64,000 nt of DNA from Quercus robur (GCF_932294415.1 NC_065535.1:83721862-83785861); one strand, 5' to 3'; positions 22,409-34,613 are shown, counted from the stretch's first letter. The notes: generated from the sequence alone by a model not told the origin. Made by a program: numbers and translations.

Positions 22409-23930
22409 ATGGATAGAGGACAGTCTTTAATCATACCTCCTTTATTTGATGGTACTAACTATGCATACTGGAAAGTACACATGAGAGCTTTCTTGCAGTC
22501 TCTAGATAAGAATGTAAGGTTGAATTTATTCAACCATCTAATTGGCTTTATTCCGTGCCAAATTTGCTTGTAATTCAGCATTTAGTAACCTTGTATCTAG
22601 GTGGGTTTGTTGTAAGGGTAGTGAGTGAGATAGAGTGAAGATTGCTCAAGAGTGTGCAAGAAAACAGAGAGTCGCGGCTGGGACTCGCGGGTGGACTCGC
22701 GGCTACAAGCCGCCAGAAGCTGCACACGTGTCAAGCATGCTGGAAGATGAACAGTCATGCTAGCTGGAGCACTACAGGACAACTGGCCATACGGTTAACT
22801 CGCGACTGGATCTCGCGACTTTGTCAAGCCGCGAGGTCAAGCCGCGAGCCACCCCTGTTTTGTAAAACCTGACGTTTCACATTCCTCTCCCACTCCAGTA
22901 TAAATACCCCTTTAACCCACGATTGAAAGAGAGCTTCCAGAGAGAATTTTGAGAGAGAAACCCTAAAGAAAAACCAGATTGCTTCACCCACAATCTATAC
23001 CTTAGAGTCTCTTTAAATTCCCTTACTCTCTTCCTCTCCATTGTCAAATCCTTGAGAGGCATTCTACCAAACCTGGTTCTCACCATCATCATCTCTGTGA
23101 GACAGTCGTTTGGAGTTCTGGGAAGCAGTTAGGAAGGAGCCAATCTTCATTGGTTGATGCTACGGTCTAGTAGCGGAATCCGGGAAGCTAGAAAAGAAAA
23201 AGGTTCGGCACAACCTCGTTGGAGCAAGAAGCTTGGAGGGCTTAGGTGCACTGGGTAGATTAGGCTTGGAGGGTCTATTGCTGTCCTTGTATCCCAACTG
23301 TATTTTCTAGTGGATTGATTACCGCTTGGAGGGCGGCGGAGAGATTTTTCGCCGAGGACTTCGGTTTCCTCTTCGATAACACATCGCGTGTTGTCTCTGT
23401 GTTTGCATCTTCCTTCCTCTCTATCTTTGCCTTTATTTTATCTGCTGTGGTTTTATTTTGTTATGGCTTAGATAGTTGTTTAACCAATTTCATATTATAG
23501 CATGTGTTAAGTTTCCGCACACTAGTTGTTTGACATATTGCTTGAGTTGGTTAAATTATTTTTGGGGGTCTAAACGTTCAAAGGTGTTTTGTACACGTTT
23601 TTGAACTTTCAAAGAAGGTGTGGCAAACTATTGAGATAGGCTAGACCAAGCAAAAGGAAGCACCAGCCAACTGGGATGAAGCCAAGATCAAGGTGGCAAA
23701 CTTTAACAGCAAGACATTGAATGCTTTGTTCAGTGCAGTCACTAATGAGGAATTCAAGAAAATATCCTCCCCTGAAACTGCAAAGGAAGCATGGACCATC
23801 CTCTAGACAACCTATGAACGAACTAAGGCTGTCAAGGATTCGAAATTTCAGAGGCTCACTACAAGTTTTGAAGAGATTAAGATGGAGGAGGATGAGTGAG
23901 TTCTATGCCAAGCTCAAGGACATAGATGAT
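22409..23930 (+). pseudogene. Copia-type gag, 5' part, split by a solo LTR
   Basis: Gag starts at ATG 22409 (PPLFDGTNYAYWKVHMRA) and stops being contiguous at 22512, where a solo LTR of family C (22513-23610) is inserted. It resumes at 23611 (VWQTIEIG) and runs to about 23930 with in-frame stops, including TAG in place of the Trp codon after IEIG, and a deletion around FDEFYAKL. It is homologous to the gag at 10685-12496. The sequence then turns into an inverted copy of the same gene, so the rest of the element is missing. Confidence 0.8.
22513..23610 (+). mobile_element. Solo LTR, family C, with target-site duplication AAGAA
   Basis: It begins TGTAAGGTTGAATTT and ends GTTTTTGAACTTTCA, matching the LTRs at 50335 and 55702. 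A perfect 5-bp duplication AAGAA (22508-22512 and 23611-23615) flanks it, and removing it restores the gag sequence. The motif array (CTCGCGG, CTCGCGAC, CCGCGAG) lies at 22670-22850, just upstream of TATAAATA at 22899-22906. It is younger than the A element that it interrupts. Confidence 0.93.
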
Positions 23931-24634
23931 ATAGGATTTCATCTTAGAATCTTCATCATCAGAAGACTCATCAATATCACTACTTTTGGCCTTTAGTGCC
24001 ACGCTCTTGCACTTGCTTGATTTCCTGATCCTTGTCAAACCCAACTCATAGGTCTGTAGATTGCCAACCAGCTCTATCAAATGAATTTTGTCAATATCTT
24101 GTGATTCCTCAATCGCGGTGATCTTAGCATAAAATCTCTCAGGTAGAGATCTAAGAACCTTTCTAACAATCTTGGGTTTGGGAATGGTTTTCCTAAGATT
24201 AAAGGCTGAGTTCACTATGTCCTTGACCTTGGCATAGAACTCATCAAATGACTCATCCTCCTCCATCTTAATCTCTTCAAAGCTCGTGGTAAGCCTCTGA
24301 AACTTTGAATCCTTGACAGCCTTAGTTCCTTCATAGGTTGTCTGGAGGATGGTCCATGCTTTCTTTGCAATTTCAGTAAAGATATCTTCTTGAACTCCTC
24401 ATTCGTGACTGCACTAAATAAGGAATTCAATGCCCTACTGTTGAAGTTAATCGCTTTGATTTTTGCATCATCCTAATCAGCCGGTGCTTCCTTAGGCATG
24501 GTCCAGCCTATACCCATAGATAGCCACACTTTTTCATCTAATGACTACAAGAAATCTCTCAAGCATACTTTCCAATATGCATAATTAGTGCCATCAAATA
24601 AAGGAGATATAATCAATGATTGTCCTCTATCCAT
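23931..24634 (-). pseudogene. Copia-type gag, 5' part, inverted copy
   Basis: The minus strand from ATG 24634 downward repeats the family A gag: SLFSAVTNEEFKK, HGPSSRQ-type frameshifted part, then FDEFYAKVKDIVNSAFNLRK, LPERFYAKITAIEESQDID and LVGNLQTYELGL, ending in an acidic stretch at the junction near 23930. Frameshifts divide it (24215-24430 and 23877-24266 use different frames). It faces the plus-strand gag head to head. It extends further into gag than the left arm. Confidence 0.8.
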
Positions 24635-24704
24635 GACAACAGGGATTAATGGATCACATAGTAAAGATTAACCCTAACCAGAGTGTGTCTACTCTGATAC
24701 CACT

Positions 24705-25725
24705 TGATAGGTCAAGAATGTATTGACCCCTTGTGATAAATTAACCAATTAATTAGCTAAGTAGATTAATTAAGTTAATTAACATGCAATACACGTGGTA
24801 ACACAAATAAATCACCAACTAAGTTAAATATAAAGCAGAAAATAAAGTTGACACGGTGATTTGTTTACGAATGGGGAAAACCTCCAACGCAAAAACCCCA
24901 TTGGCGATTTTAAGGTCACCACTCCCAAGAATCCACTATTATCACAACAAGTAGTTACAAGTAAAGGAATCTCAGTACCTTATACCAACCTACATTTGAA
25001 CCCTTACCCCAATACCCAATTGGACTTATTCTGTAGTAACAATCGTTCCTTTTAATGCACAGCTCCCAATATGTGACTAACCAATTGATGCATGGATCCA
25101 AATACGTGACTAACCACCAACTTGAGAAGGATATTGGTTGCAAAGTTCTTCAGTTCATCAACATGATAAAGATCACAAAGCTCCTTGGTTACAAAACCCT
25201 ACGGCATACAAACGCTGTAGCTTCTTGAAAAGAAAGATGAAGTAGGGCAAATTGTCTCCGATCACAATATACTTGTGAAAAACATTTGCATCAAGTTGCA
25301 CTCACCTACATCAGCTATTACAGCCCTTAAAATAATCCTTATATATATTTAGGGTTGTGAGAAAAAAAAAAGTCTAAACATATATACACGGATTGGAGTG
25401 AAATCAGATCTGAAAATCTGATTTTCTTAAATCTCGATAGATAGGGTATCTATCGAGCAACTGTTGAGCACCGAGCAAAAGCTGCCTTTTAAACCTCGAT
25501 AGATGCTATCTGTCGAGCTAGTTGTCAAACTTTAAAATCCAACACTTCTTTACTTGATTCTTGGACAGATTTGCATGGCTTTAACACTTGGACTTGAAAC
25601 CTTGTTCCTTAAAATATTAAACACATCCTAGATCTACCCAATTACAAGTAAAGTGCATTTTGTCAAAGGATTAGCCAATTCTATATTGACATATGTTTCT
25701 AACATGATTCACATATGTCCTAACA
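24705..25725 (-). mobile_element. 5' LTR, right arm of the inverted family A pair
   Basis: On the minus strand it starts at 25725 (TGTTAGGACATATG, then a second TGTTAGAAACATATG from 25704) and ends ACCTATCA at 24705. An inverted primer-binding site (CTCTGATACCACT) lies directly outside at 24692-24704. The TCGATAGA-type motif cluster is at 25433-25520. It mirrors 21326-22335. Confidence 0.88.
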
Positions 25726-25726
25726 A

Positions 25727-26296
25727 CTAACACGACCACATGCAACTCTGACTCCACGGACTCTTCTATCATGGATTTGTTGAACACAAACTCCCCGTTA
25801 TAGACTTTAAGATCTCACTCAAAGGTTTCAGATCACCAGCAGTAGTAGATCTTTAGCAGCAACTTGTTTTCATCAGTTCTTAATTGTAGATCTCGTTCTG
25901 ATAGATGCTTGTTGAGTAAGAAGGTATAGAAATCTCTCAAATCTCACAAGAATAAATCACAAGTCTTCCAAGAGCACTGAAAACATACTTAGGGTTTTCC
26001 TTTTATACCAAGTAGTAATGGACTGAAACCCCACACATTTTCGCGAGCTTGGGCTTGATTTAAATTTCGCAGAATTGATTTATCTGCGATTTTCGATCAG
26101 TCGATTCTAATTTTTGATCAGTCAAGCTTCACAAAACTTGAACCCTCGTTTCTGCAGCTTAAATGTTCTTGAATCTTGATTTGTACAATCTTGAGCAATG
26201 TCTAACACCTAATCTAGACATATTTTTGTTTTCGGTTTGCCAACATACACAAAATAAGAATCTAAACATTTAATCCTATATATTTAGAACCTAACA
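25727..26296 (-). mobile_element. Truncated family B LTR
   Basis: On the minus strand it starts TGTTAGGTTCTAAATA at 26296, carries the family B array in worn form (near 26090-26130) and the block around CACGACCACATGCAA, and is cut at about 25727 by the family A LTR. The missing 3' part is not found on the far side at 21320, so the locus was rearranged after insertion. Confidence 0.7.
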
Positions 26297-27899
26297 CATC
26301 CTCAAACAAATTTGTAATTATCCTCAAACAAATCAACCAATCGTGCTCAAATTGAAAACAGTGTTTTAATTCATATTCCAGGCACTTTTGGCATAGTGAA
26401 TGTGTGAATTTCCAATAAAATATTTCAACAAAAATGGTTGTTTTTAATTATCTTTCAAACATCACTGCTTTCACCTCAATCCAATATGCGAGTCAAAAGT
26501 TATTTCCAAGAAATTGAGACAAGAGCAGATCAAAAAATTTAGTAAATCGGCATTTTAACATATAAACGAATTGGTGCCAATAATCATCCAGGAAATCGGC
26601 CAAAAAAATCGGCGAATTTTGGCACTTTAACATAGAGACAGAGGTGCCAATCACTGTCTAGGAAATCGACACCTCTATCTAAAACTCCGACTTTTTAAAT
26701 TTCGATGTCGTTGCTTTGCTCCAACTTCATTTTAAGGGTACGTGAGGGATAAAAACAGGTTTAAAAATGCCTAGAAAGCATAAAATATTTTCAACCCTAA
26801 AGAGGGTCTTTTTCCTAGTTAACAGAAAATAATTTTGATTTGAACAAGATTTTCAACCGTACAAAATACCCCAAAAAAAAAAAAACTTATTAAAAAAATT
26901 GTTGCAAAACAAGCAGCTCTAATTATCACACTATCATTTTCTTTTTTTTTTGGAAATTAATTAATTTTTTTTTTTAATTTGAGAGACTAAAAAATGTCAA
27001 TTAAATTACAAAACTTTTTGTAAAAGAATAAAATCTGGCTACAAATTTGATTGTGAACTTAGGCTAAAACCAACAATATAAAGAAATGACAAGAGTCCTT
27101 GTTATGCAATGTACATTACTTACTAAATCACACTTAAATAATTGTATATAATTATTTTATGTAAATCATATGCATTATATATGACAGGAACATATGCCAT
27201 ATTCTAATCATTAATTATAATCTTAGGCTACAATCATGTTTCATAGCCAAACGTTATCTTGACGAAATTACTGTTTTTTTTTTCTTTGGAAAATGAGTGC
27301 ACTAATTATTAACTTCAATGAAACTGAGCATTGTGGCGATTATTCAGAACTTTTAACACCCGTTTAGCAAAAAAAAAAAAAAAAAAAACTTTTAACACCC
27401 ATTTCCGAGGTAGATATCAATATCATTGTCCCCTACATTTTGGCAATTAATAGGATTTGTTTTTGAGAAAATAATAGGAGCTATTTAGTGTTACAAATAC
27501 TACTAGTTTACAAGATACTCGTTTAAAGGAGAGGTATGGATCAAATTATACCCAAACTAAAGAGAATAAAAAACTTTATCCTGCATAGAAATAGGAATAA
27601 AAGGATAATGCCTTTTGCTTAAAAAGTTAAAATAGAAGGGTCTCCTATAAATATATATATATATATATATTTAAATTTATAGCTCAACTAGGACTTCTTA
27701 ATATTTCCAATTAAAATTTTCAGAGTTTGAATCTCACCGTTCCTATCTATCGAATATCAAATAGAAAAATAAATAAAAATAAATAGATCTTTGTTCTTTT
27801 TACTGTTTTGCTCAGCTTTAATTTTTAGAATTGTTAAATGCAGCCAGAGATGGATCTTTAGAGATCTGACTTCAGACTTTAGGGGGCGCCAACGCGTAG
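26297..27899. other. AT-rich stretch without a gene
   Basis: Homopolymer runs (for example 27369-27388) and a short AT microsatellite (27651-27670). No coding sequence is supported. Confidence 0.5.
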
Positions 27900-28955
27900 T
27901 TAGAGCATTTGTAACAGTGGAGCTAAATAGCTATAATGCTATTTTAGCTCCACCAAAATACCAAAAAGGGCCACGCAACAAAGGAGCCAAAGTAATAATT
28001 TTTAGCTGAGCTGCTACAGTGCACATCTATAGATGTGCACTATAGCAGTCATCTAAAAATAATAATAATTTTTTATTCAGCATTCCGATTAAAATAATGC
28101 TTGGCTATTTGTTTTTTTTCATTCTTTTTATTCTTCATCTCACCGTCCTCTCTCTCATCACTCTCAAGCTCCCATCTCTCCATCTCACCTCTCTGAAACT
28201 ATTCGGTTCACTCTCACCATCTCACCATCTCACTCTCACCATCTCTTCACTCTCAAGCTGACTGACACCATCCCAGCCGAAGCTCGACCCACCGCCGTCC
28301 CGGCCGAAGCTCTACCCACCACCGTTCCAGCCGAAGCTCGACCCACCGTCGTCTCGGTCGCCGATCGCCTCAGACCTCGCCGTCCCAGCCGCCCATCTCT
28401 CTCAGACCGCCTCAGACCTCGCCGTCCCAGCCGATCCACTTTAGTTCAATGAATTTTTTCATTTTTTTTTTTTTGATGAATTAGTGAATTTTTTCATTTG
28501 GGTGTTCGTTGTTTTGGCTTAATTTTTCTGGGTTTGTGTCATCATTTATGGTGTTATTTTGTGGTGAAAAATGGTGTGTTGTCGGGTCAGTGAAATTTTT
28601 CATCTTTTTTTTTTTTATGAATTAGTGAATTTTTTCATTTGAGTATTCGTTGTTTTGGCTTAATTTTTCTGGGTTTGTGTCATCATTTTTGCTGTTTTTT
28701 TTTGCTATGGCAGCGGCGGTGGAGATGGCGGCAGTGACAGCGGTGGCGGGGATAACGGTGGCGGTTGAAGTGGTTGTGATTATTGTTTATTGTATAGGAT
28801 ATATTATTTTATTGTGATGTTTATATTATTTTATTGTGTTAAAAGCTAAAATAGATCCACTACTGCAACATGTATGTAGGTAAAATAGATAAAGTAACTT
28901 TTGGTGGAGCTAAAAAGCTAAATTTTTAGCTTTAGTACTAGTGTGGATGCTCTAA
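27900..28955. mobile_element. Non-autonomous DNA element with terminal inverted repeats
   Basis: The left end TTAGAGCATTTGTAACAGTG and the right end, whose complement starts TTAGAGCATCCACACTAGTA, are imperfect inverted termini. Inside both ends are GGTGGAGCTAAA/TTTAGCTCCACC and GCTACAGTGCAC-type subterminal repeats. The centre holds a GC-rich minisatellite (28258-28435, CAGCCGAAGCTCGACCCACC units) and a directly repeated segment of about 105 bp (28462-28572 and 28588-28692). It has no transposase. TTA/TAA at the ends could point to a PIF/Harbinger-like element, but no exact target duplication could be fixed, so the superfamily stays open. Confidence 0.6.
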
Positions 28956-29829
28956 GGAGAAAGGTACTCATTTTAAAGTTTTGACTTCATCGTAATCTCC
29001 AAAGTCCATATCTTTGAATTGTGAAAGGGACCTGGTGATGTTCTTTTCACACTGGAATTCTGGAAATTAATCAGATAGTGCTTAGGACACCAAAAAAGAA
29101 AAAATTGTTGAAACTTTAAAGGTCCAAAGAAGAGGACAAATATGTCAATAAATGATAGATTGATATATACCTATATCCTTTCATAGTTTCATTAGCGTTT
29201 GGTTCGGATAATTTTCACAAAATAAATTATGATATATATGACCGGGTTTCAAATTGATGAGGTATAATCTGATTTTAATTTCATAGGTATTTGTGGTCTC
29301 TGATGCAAGGAGAATATATTTAAGCTAGTATTCATCAATATGTTAAGGAGAAAATATATATTAACAAGAGGAAATAACGTTGAAAATATAAACTTAATAC
29401 AAACACACATAATTTAAATAATTTCCACTGAAGATTAAAGACCGCCACCCAAAATTTACTTTTGGAATTTTGGACACGAAGAGAAAACAATCACTTTTTA
29501 GTTCACTTTTTCTTAAAACAAGAAAAACGAAGCCATGATTGATTCAAACGAGTCAGTTATTTGTAATTTGAATTAGTGTGAAACAAAGGCTAATTTCACC
29601 AACAATGTGATTCCCGGAAGCTGAAATTGGCTTCTTGTTTCGACAATGAATGAAGAAAAAAAAAGTTGGTGTCATAATTTAACAGAAAGGAAAAGCACTC
29701 ATCGTCAAAGTTCTAGATGTTCTCAAATATTCAAAGTCTGATACCCAGTTGCCTATGTTGAAAGAAAGGAACTTGTTCCGTAGTACATTTTTCTAAACGA
29801 TGACGAAAATCCTACGCACATTTGTGGCC
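28956..29829. other. Intergenic/promoter region upstream of the single-domain phytocyanin gene
   Basis: No coding sequence. AT-rich, without recognisable repeats. Confidence 0.5.
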
Positions 29830-29837
29830 TATATAAA
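29830..29837 (+). promoter_or_regulatory. TATA box of the single-domain phytocyanin gene
   Basis: TATATAAA lies 142 bases upstream of the start codon at 29972. Confidence 0.65.
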
Positions 29838-29971
29838 GTCTCATTGTTTCATTGACTCTCATCACTTTCAATATTAACCATTGCCATTCCTGGCGACATA
29901 ATTTTTATTGAGAAAAAGAGAAACACGTACAAGTGTGGCAGGGACGACCTAGAGGAGCACAAGGAAATTAA

Positions 29972-31408
29972 ATGACTAGTCGTTTAGGTTTGGTTGGGTG
30001 CTTCATAGTTATAGTGGCTCTAGTACTCAAGGGTTCATCTGCAGCAACTTATACAGTTGGAGACGAATTGACATGGACCACTCCACCCGGTGGCGAAATT
30101 GCCTATAGCACCTGGGCTCGTTCGAAGTCTTTTAATATTGGTGACGTTATAGGTAAGCATTCATTAATATTTCTTCAAAGACAAGATTTAGGTACAGTAC
30201 TTAAGTGATGTTTTTTAGGTTTCTCTCTTAAGATTCTACTATGTGAATTTTTTCTCATAGAATTGAAATGTATTCTTTAGTTAAGTAGTCAAGTGGCTCA
30301 ATCTTAAATGAAAAACCTGAGGAACAGCATCTAAAGTATTATACCTAAGTTTTATCATTTCTTTAAATGTCATAGACTATGATCAATCTCACCTTTAATC
30401 TTTGGAAGAATTGTTGCATTTATTTTTACATGATTAATGTAATATCTTTTACTAAAAAACAATTAAATTATTGGGGAAGCATTGGTTTGAATTCGAATAA
30501 TTAATGATCTTCTTTCCTCTCTTCCTCATTGAATAGTTGGACAATGCTTAAATGAATAAAGTTCTCTCTCTCCCCCCCCCCCCCCCCCCCCCCCAAAAAC
30601 AAATAAATAGATTTAACCATGTAACTATTGATTAATACAATTATATGATTAAATTTAATTAAAGAATATTAGAAACAACATCTAAGTAACTTTACTTAAA
30701 TTTTGTCCTAACTCACTATTCACTAGAATAAAGAATTTGAAAAAATTTTAAATTTCATTTTTTTGGCCCTAACTCACTATTCACTAGAATAAAGAATTCG
30801 AAAAAATTTTAAATTTCATTTTTTTTGGCTGATATATATTCTAGGTACTTGCCGTTTATTTGTCCTTTTTTTTTTTTTTTTTTTTTTTTTGTGGGTTGTA
30901 ACATTATGTATCTTTATTTTCAAAAGATACTGCCTCATGGTTATATAGCCCTCACAAATTTTTTTTTTCAATATAAGGAAAAATATTGAAGATTTAAATA
31001 AAGTAGCTGGTTATGATGAATGCTAGCTTTTTCTTTAAAATAAATAAATTATTATTAATGGATATTTTCTTCTTCTTTTAATTTTTTTTTTTTTCCTTTT
31101 CTTTTCAACCTTCTCCAGTGTTCAACTGGACTGGGACGCACGATGTTGCTGAAGTGGCAAAAGAAAATTATGATAACTGCACAGACACTGCCATTGGTTC
31201 AATACAAACAACCAGCCCAGCAAATTTCACTCTAACTACCAACGCTACTCGCTATTTCATCTGCACCATTAGTTCCCACTGTGAAGTTGGCCAGAAGGTG
31301 ACCATTGGCATTGGATCAGATTTCTGGAACTCCGCCTCATCTCTCAAATATGGTGCCTTGTCTGCTGTTCTGTCCACCATAGCCATCTCGTTCTTGACAT
31401 TTTTCTGA
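29972..31408 (+). CDS. Single-domain phytocyanin (stellacyanin-type ligands), secreted, probably GPI-anchored
   Basis: Two exons (29972-30152 and 31119-31408) joined by a 966-bp GT-AG intron in phase 1 give 156 residues. Residues 1-24 are a signal peptide ending GSSA. The plastocyanin-like domain begins ATYTVGDELTW. Copper ligands are His68, Cys109, His114 and Gln119; Cys81 and Cys115 probably form the disulfide. Several N-glycosylation sites (NCT, NFT, NAT) are present. Unlike the gene at 15546 there is almost no Pro-rich linker before the hydrophobic C-terminal tail (LSAVLSTIAISFLTFF), which suggests a GPI anchor. The intron lies at exactly the same codon (GDI-V) as both introns of the gene at 15546. 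The frame is intact. The copper-binding role at the cell surface is known for the family; the partner is unknown. Confidence 0.92.
30574..30594. repeat. Poly-C run in the phytocyanin intron
   Basis: About 21 consecutive C after a CT repeat, inside the intron of the gene at 29972. It may be length-variable. Confidence 0.85.
30706..30828. repeat. Tandem duplication of about 61 bp inside the phytocyanin intron
   Basis: Two nearly identical copies (30706-30766 and 30767-30828) that begin CCTAACTCACTATTCACTAG and end in a T run plus GGC. Confidence 0.85.
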
Positions 31409-33755
31409 AGTTCAACATATCTATTATAGTAGATTTCCACTTGCATTATAGTCTTTGTTTTTTCTTTAATTTTTGTTATGCCAATATTCTTCTTGTAGTT
31501 TGGTACACTAGATAGCATGAATCACGTACCAATACCATATACTGGAGTGAATTACAATAATAAAATTGATCACAGCTCATTTCATTGATAGGTTATTATG
31601 AATTGATAGTCTTTTACTCTTTTATATGTTTTGTTGATTTTGGATTGTACCTGTGATTATTCGCGGCCCCCCTATGGGCATTATGGCTTTATGAATTAAA
31701 TTATTTATCACGTGGAACAGGTAGAGTTGCAATTCTTTTGGCTTCCTCTTCTTCTTCTTCTCTCTCTTCTTTTTTTTTTTTTTTTTGGCATTAAATTAAG
31801 ATAAACGCAGTAAGACAAGTACAAAATAGTGTAGGTGTGTGAAAAGTGAGAACCACGATTCAAGCTAGCCATAATTATTTGGTTCCTCCAATATCAAATC
31901 TCATGGTGCAGATTGAACTATAGATATCATCGCTTAAATTGAAATGCTTACAAAAATAAATATCACCAAAATTTTTTATTTTAAAATAAAAATTAAGAAA
32001 AAGTTTTTTTTTTTTTTTTTGAGAAAGTTTCAACCTATCAAAGTTTTTTTATTTAATTATCAGAGACTATATCAATTGAGCTAATTGAGATACACAAAAA
32101 TAATTAATTTATTAATTAACTATGTTGAAGCTCGCTCAAAAATAAATAAATAAATAACCATATTGAAGTACTTTGCTAGAGATGGTCCAAGTGATTCTAT
32201 GGAGAAGATCAGCACTTAGGGTTAGGGATGGCCATGATTATTTTTTGTATAATCAAATCAAGGGAATATCAAACGAAAATGGAATATGATCCTAAATACC
32301 TAAGCTCCAAATATTGGCTGTTGTGAGGTTCTACTCTTCTCTAGTCCAGGCTCCATGAAAAAGGGCGCACGAGCCCCTGAGTGTGTGTGAGAGAGACAGA
32401 GCCACCAATATCAATGTTGGTGAGCAAGAACAAAAATAGCAATGACTGTAGTCGACTAAGCTTTAACATGGTTCAGCTATGGAAAGAGTTTAATCTCACC
32501 AAATCCCTCCTAAATTCTTGTTGACTGTTCAGTTTCAAATGGGGTTAGGGCTTTGAAATGTTGGGAGGTGCACGACACTTTGAAGTCTAGCCCATATAGG
32601 ACTTGTATTTGAGCATTGAAGGAATCCTATTTCATATAGAAATAGGTGTACCAATTGCACAAGAAGTCAAAAACTCCTATTCCTAATTGAATTAAGAGTG
32701 TCAGGCGGCATAGCTTTTATATAAAGCTTGTGCATGTGCTTTCACATATATAGAAAAAGAGAGAGAGACTGAAGATTGAAACACAGTTTTGAAGTCGATC
32801 GACTTAAAGAAAAATATTAGTTTTTTGTGTGGCATTGAGGGAAAAAAGAAAATGTGATTTTTTTTTTTTTTTTTTTTTTTTGCTCAAGACACGCAAGGAA
32901 GATAAATTGGGGTTTTCTCTAGAACGATTATTTGGGTGCTACAATCACTGAGAATTGAAGTATTCAGAGTGAAAGATCTTGCTATCGGGTTTTGTGTTGA
33001 GGTTGTATTTGTTCCTAGAAGTATTATTGTATTTTCCCAATTTATTGTGAACTCAGGTTTTTGGTGTAACTTGAATGTTGTAATCACTATTTTATTATAG
33101 TGGATTGATCGAATTTGTCACGTGGTTTTCCCCTCTACACTAAAGGGTTTTCCACATAATTTCTTAGTGTTCTTATTGGTTGATTTTTTTTTTTTTTTTT
33201 TTTTTTTTTGGCTTTCATAAATTTCTATTTTCTTTATTGCTTGGAGTATATTTAATTTAATTCACACATAGACGGAGATTTATCCCAACATGAAATCCTA
33301 CCAAGTTCAAATCCTCTCGCATGCTATGCACATGACTTTTAACAATTTTTTATTCTTAAATTTTAGTGAATGTGATGTGGCATCCAGCGGTAATGAACTA
33401 TTTTACTATTTCTATTTGTCACGTCAAATTTTTCCATTAACGACTTAATGGCAAGCACCATTTGACCCATGAACAAAATTTTAAACAATAAAATAAAACA
33501 TTTGAAATGTAAGAGACTATTTTGAAACATGGGGAAAATGTAGAAGATCAAAGTGATAATTAAACCTATTTTTTATTTGAAATGTATTGATAAAAATTAT
33601 TTGTACTTCTTCTTTTATTTATATATTGTTGACATTGAATAAATGCTATTTTATTTTAATACACTGATTCAATTATGAATGTTAATATATATTTTATTCC
33701 TTTGTTCTAAAAAATAAATAATAAATAATAAAAACACAAATAGAGAAAGGACTGT
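31409..33755. other. No supported gene; possible worn LTR fragment near 32700-33320
   Basis: Mostly AT-rich DNA with T runs. The stretch about 32900-33180 has LTR-like composition (TAGTGGATTGATCG, ACGTGGTTTTCCCC), as in the 3' part of Copia LTRs, but no boundaries or partner were found. Confidence 0.35.
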
Positions 33756-34056
33756 GAAAGCGTGAGAGACTGGCTCCCCAAAGCGGACAAAAAGCGGACA
33801 ATCCCACCCCTTTGTGACAAAACCGTGAGAGACTGGCTCCCCAAAGCGAACAAAAACTGCTTAATGGCAGGGCAAGCACCCACATTAAAAGGGTGTAGTA
33901 GTGGTACACTCATGGTCGCTCCAGAAGCTTATTAACCATGAGTGGGAGGGTTACTTAGGCAATGGGGGACAATCCCACCCCTTCGTGATAAAACCATGAG
34001 GGACTGACTCCCCAAAGCAGGCAAAAACTACTTAATGGTGGGGCAAGCACCCACAA
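33756..34056. repeat. Direct repeat unit of about 88 bp flanking a hairpin
   Basis: A unit containing GACAATCCCACCCCTT, GACTGRCTCCCCAAAGC and GGGCAAGCACCCACA occurs at 33796-33884 and 33968-34054. Between the copies, CACTCATGGT (33907-33916) and ACCATGAGTG (33935-33944) form a perfect 10-bp stem. A third partial copy starts at about 33760. It is unlike any element class I recognise. Confidence 0.6.
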
Positions 34057-34420
34057 TATATATTTAAAATCTAAAAATATAAATATATATATTAAAAAAA
34101 ATTAAAAAAATTCTACAATTTTTTACATGTAATAAAAAATTTATGGAAGTGTGAAGCTGAATTTTGTTTTAAGTGTTCTACTTATCGACTTATATATTAT
34201 AATAAGATAATAAGATAATAAGATAAGGAATAGTTGAAGAATTTGGATTGTAATCAAATCAAAAATTTTATCCACTTAGAAATTATAGGAGAAGAATATA
34301 AGAACAAATATATTTATAATATGAATTTGGATTGTGCTTATCCCTTAATAAGCAAGTTTTGTAGCTTGATATTCTGATAAAATAATATTAATTTAATAAT
34401 ATTAAAATTTTGAAAATTTA

Positions 34421-34613
34421 GATGATAAATATTATCTAAATTAAATTTTTGTATATTAAATATTATCACCTAATTTAAGAAATATATCCTAAAAAATAAA
34501 AAAATAATGTTAATTAGATGATAAATATTATCTAAATTAAATTTTTGTATGTTCAATATTATCCCTTAATTTAAGAAATATATCCTAACAAATAAAAAAT
34601 AATGTTAATCTAA
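34421..34613. repeat. Tandem repeat, about 96-bp period, two copies
   Basis: GATGATAAATATTATCTAAA starts copies at 34421 and 34517. Both continue through TTTAAGAAATATATCCTAA with few differences. Confidence 0.85.

Noticed and set aside
28236-28439. Minus-strand Arg/Gly/Ala-rich open frame
   Set aside because: It is the reverse reading of a GC-rich minisatellite inside a TIR element.
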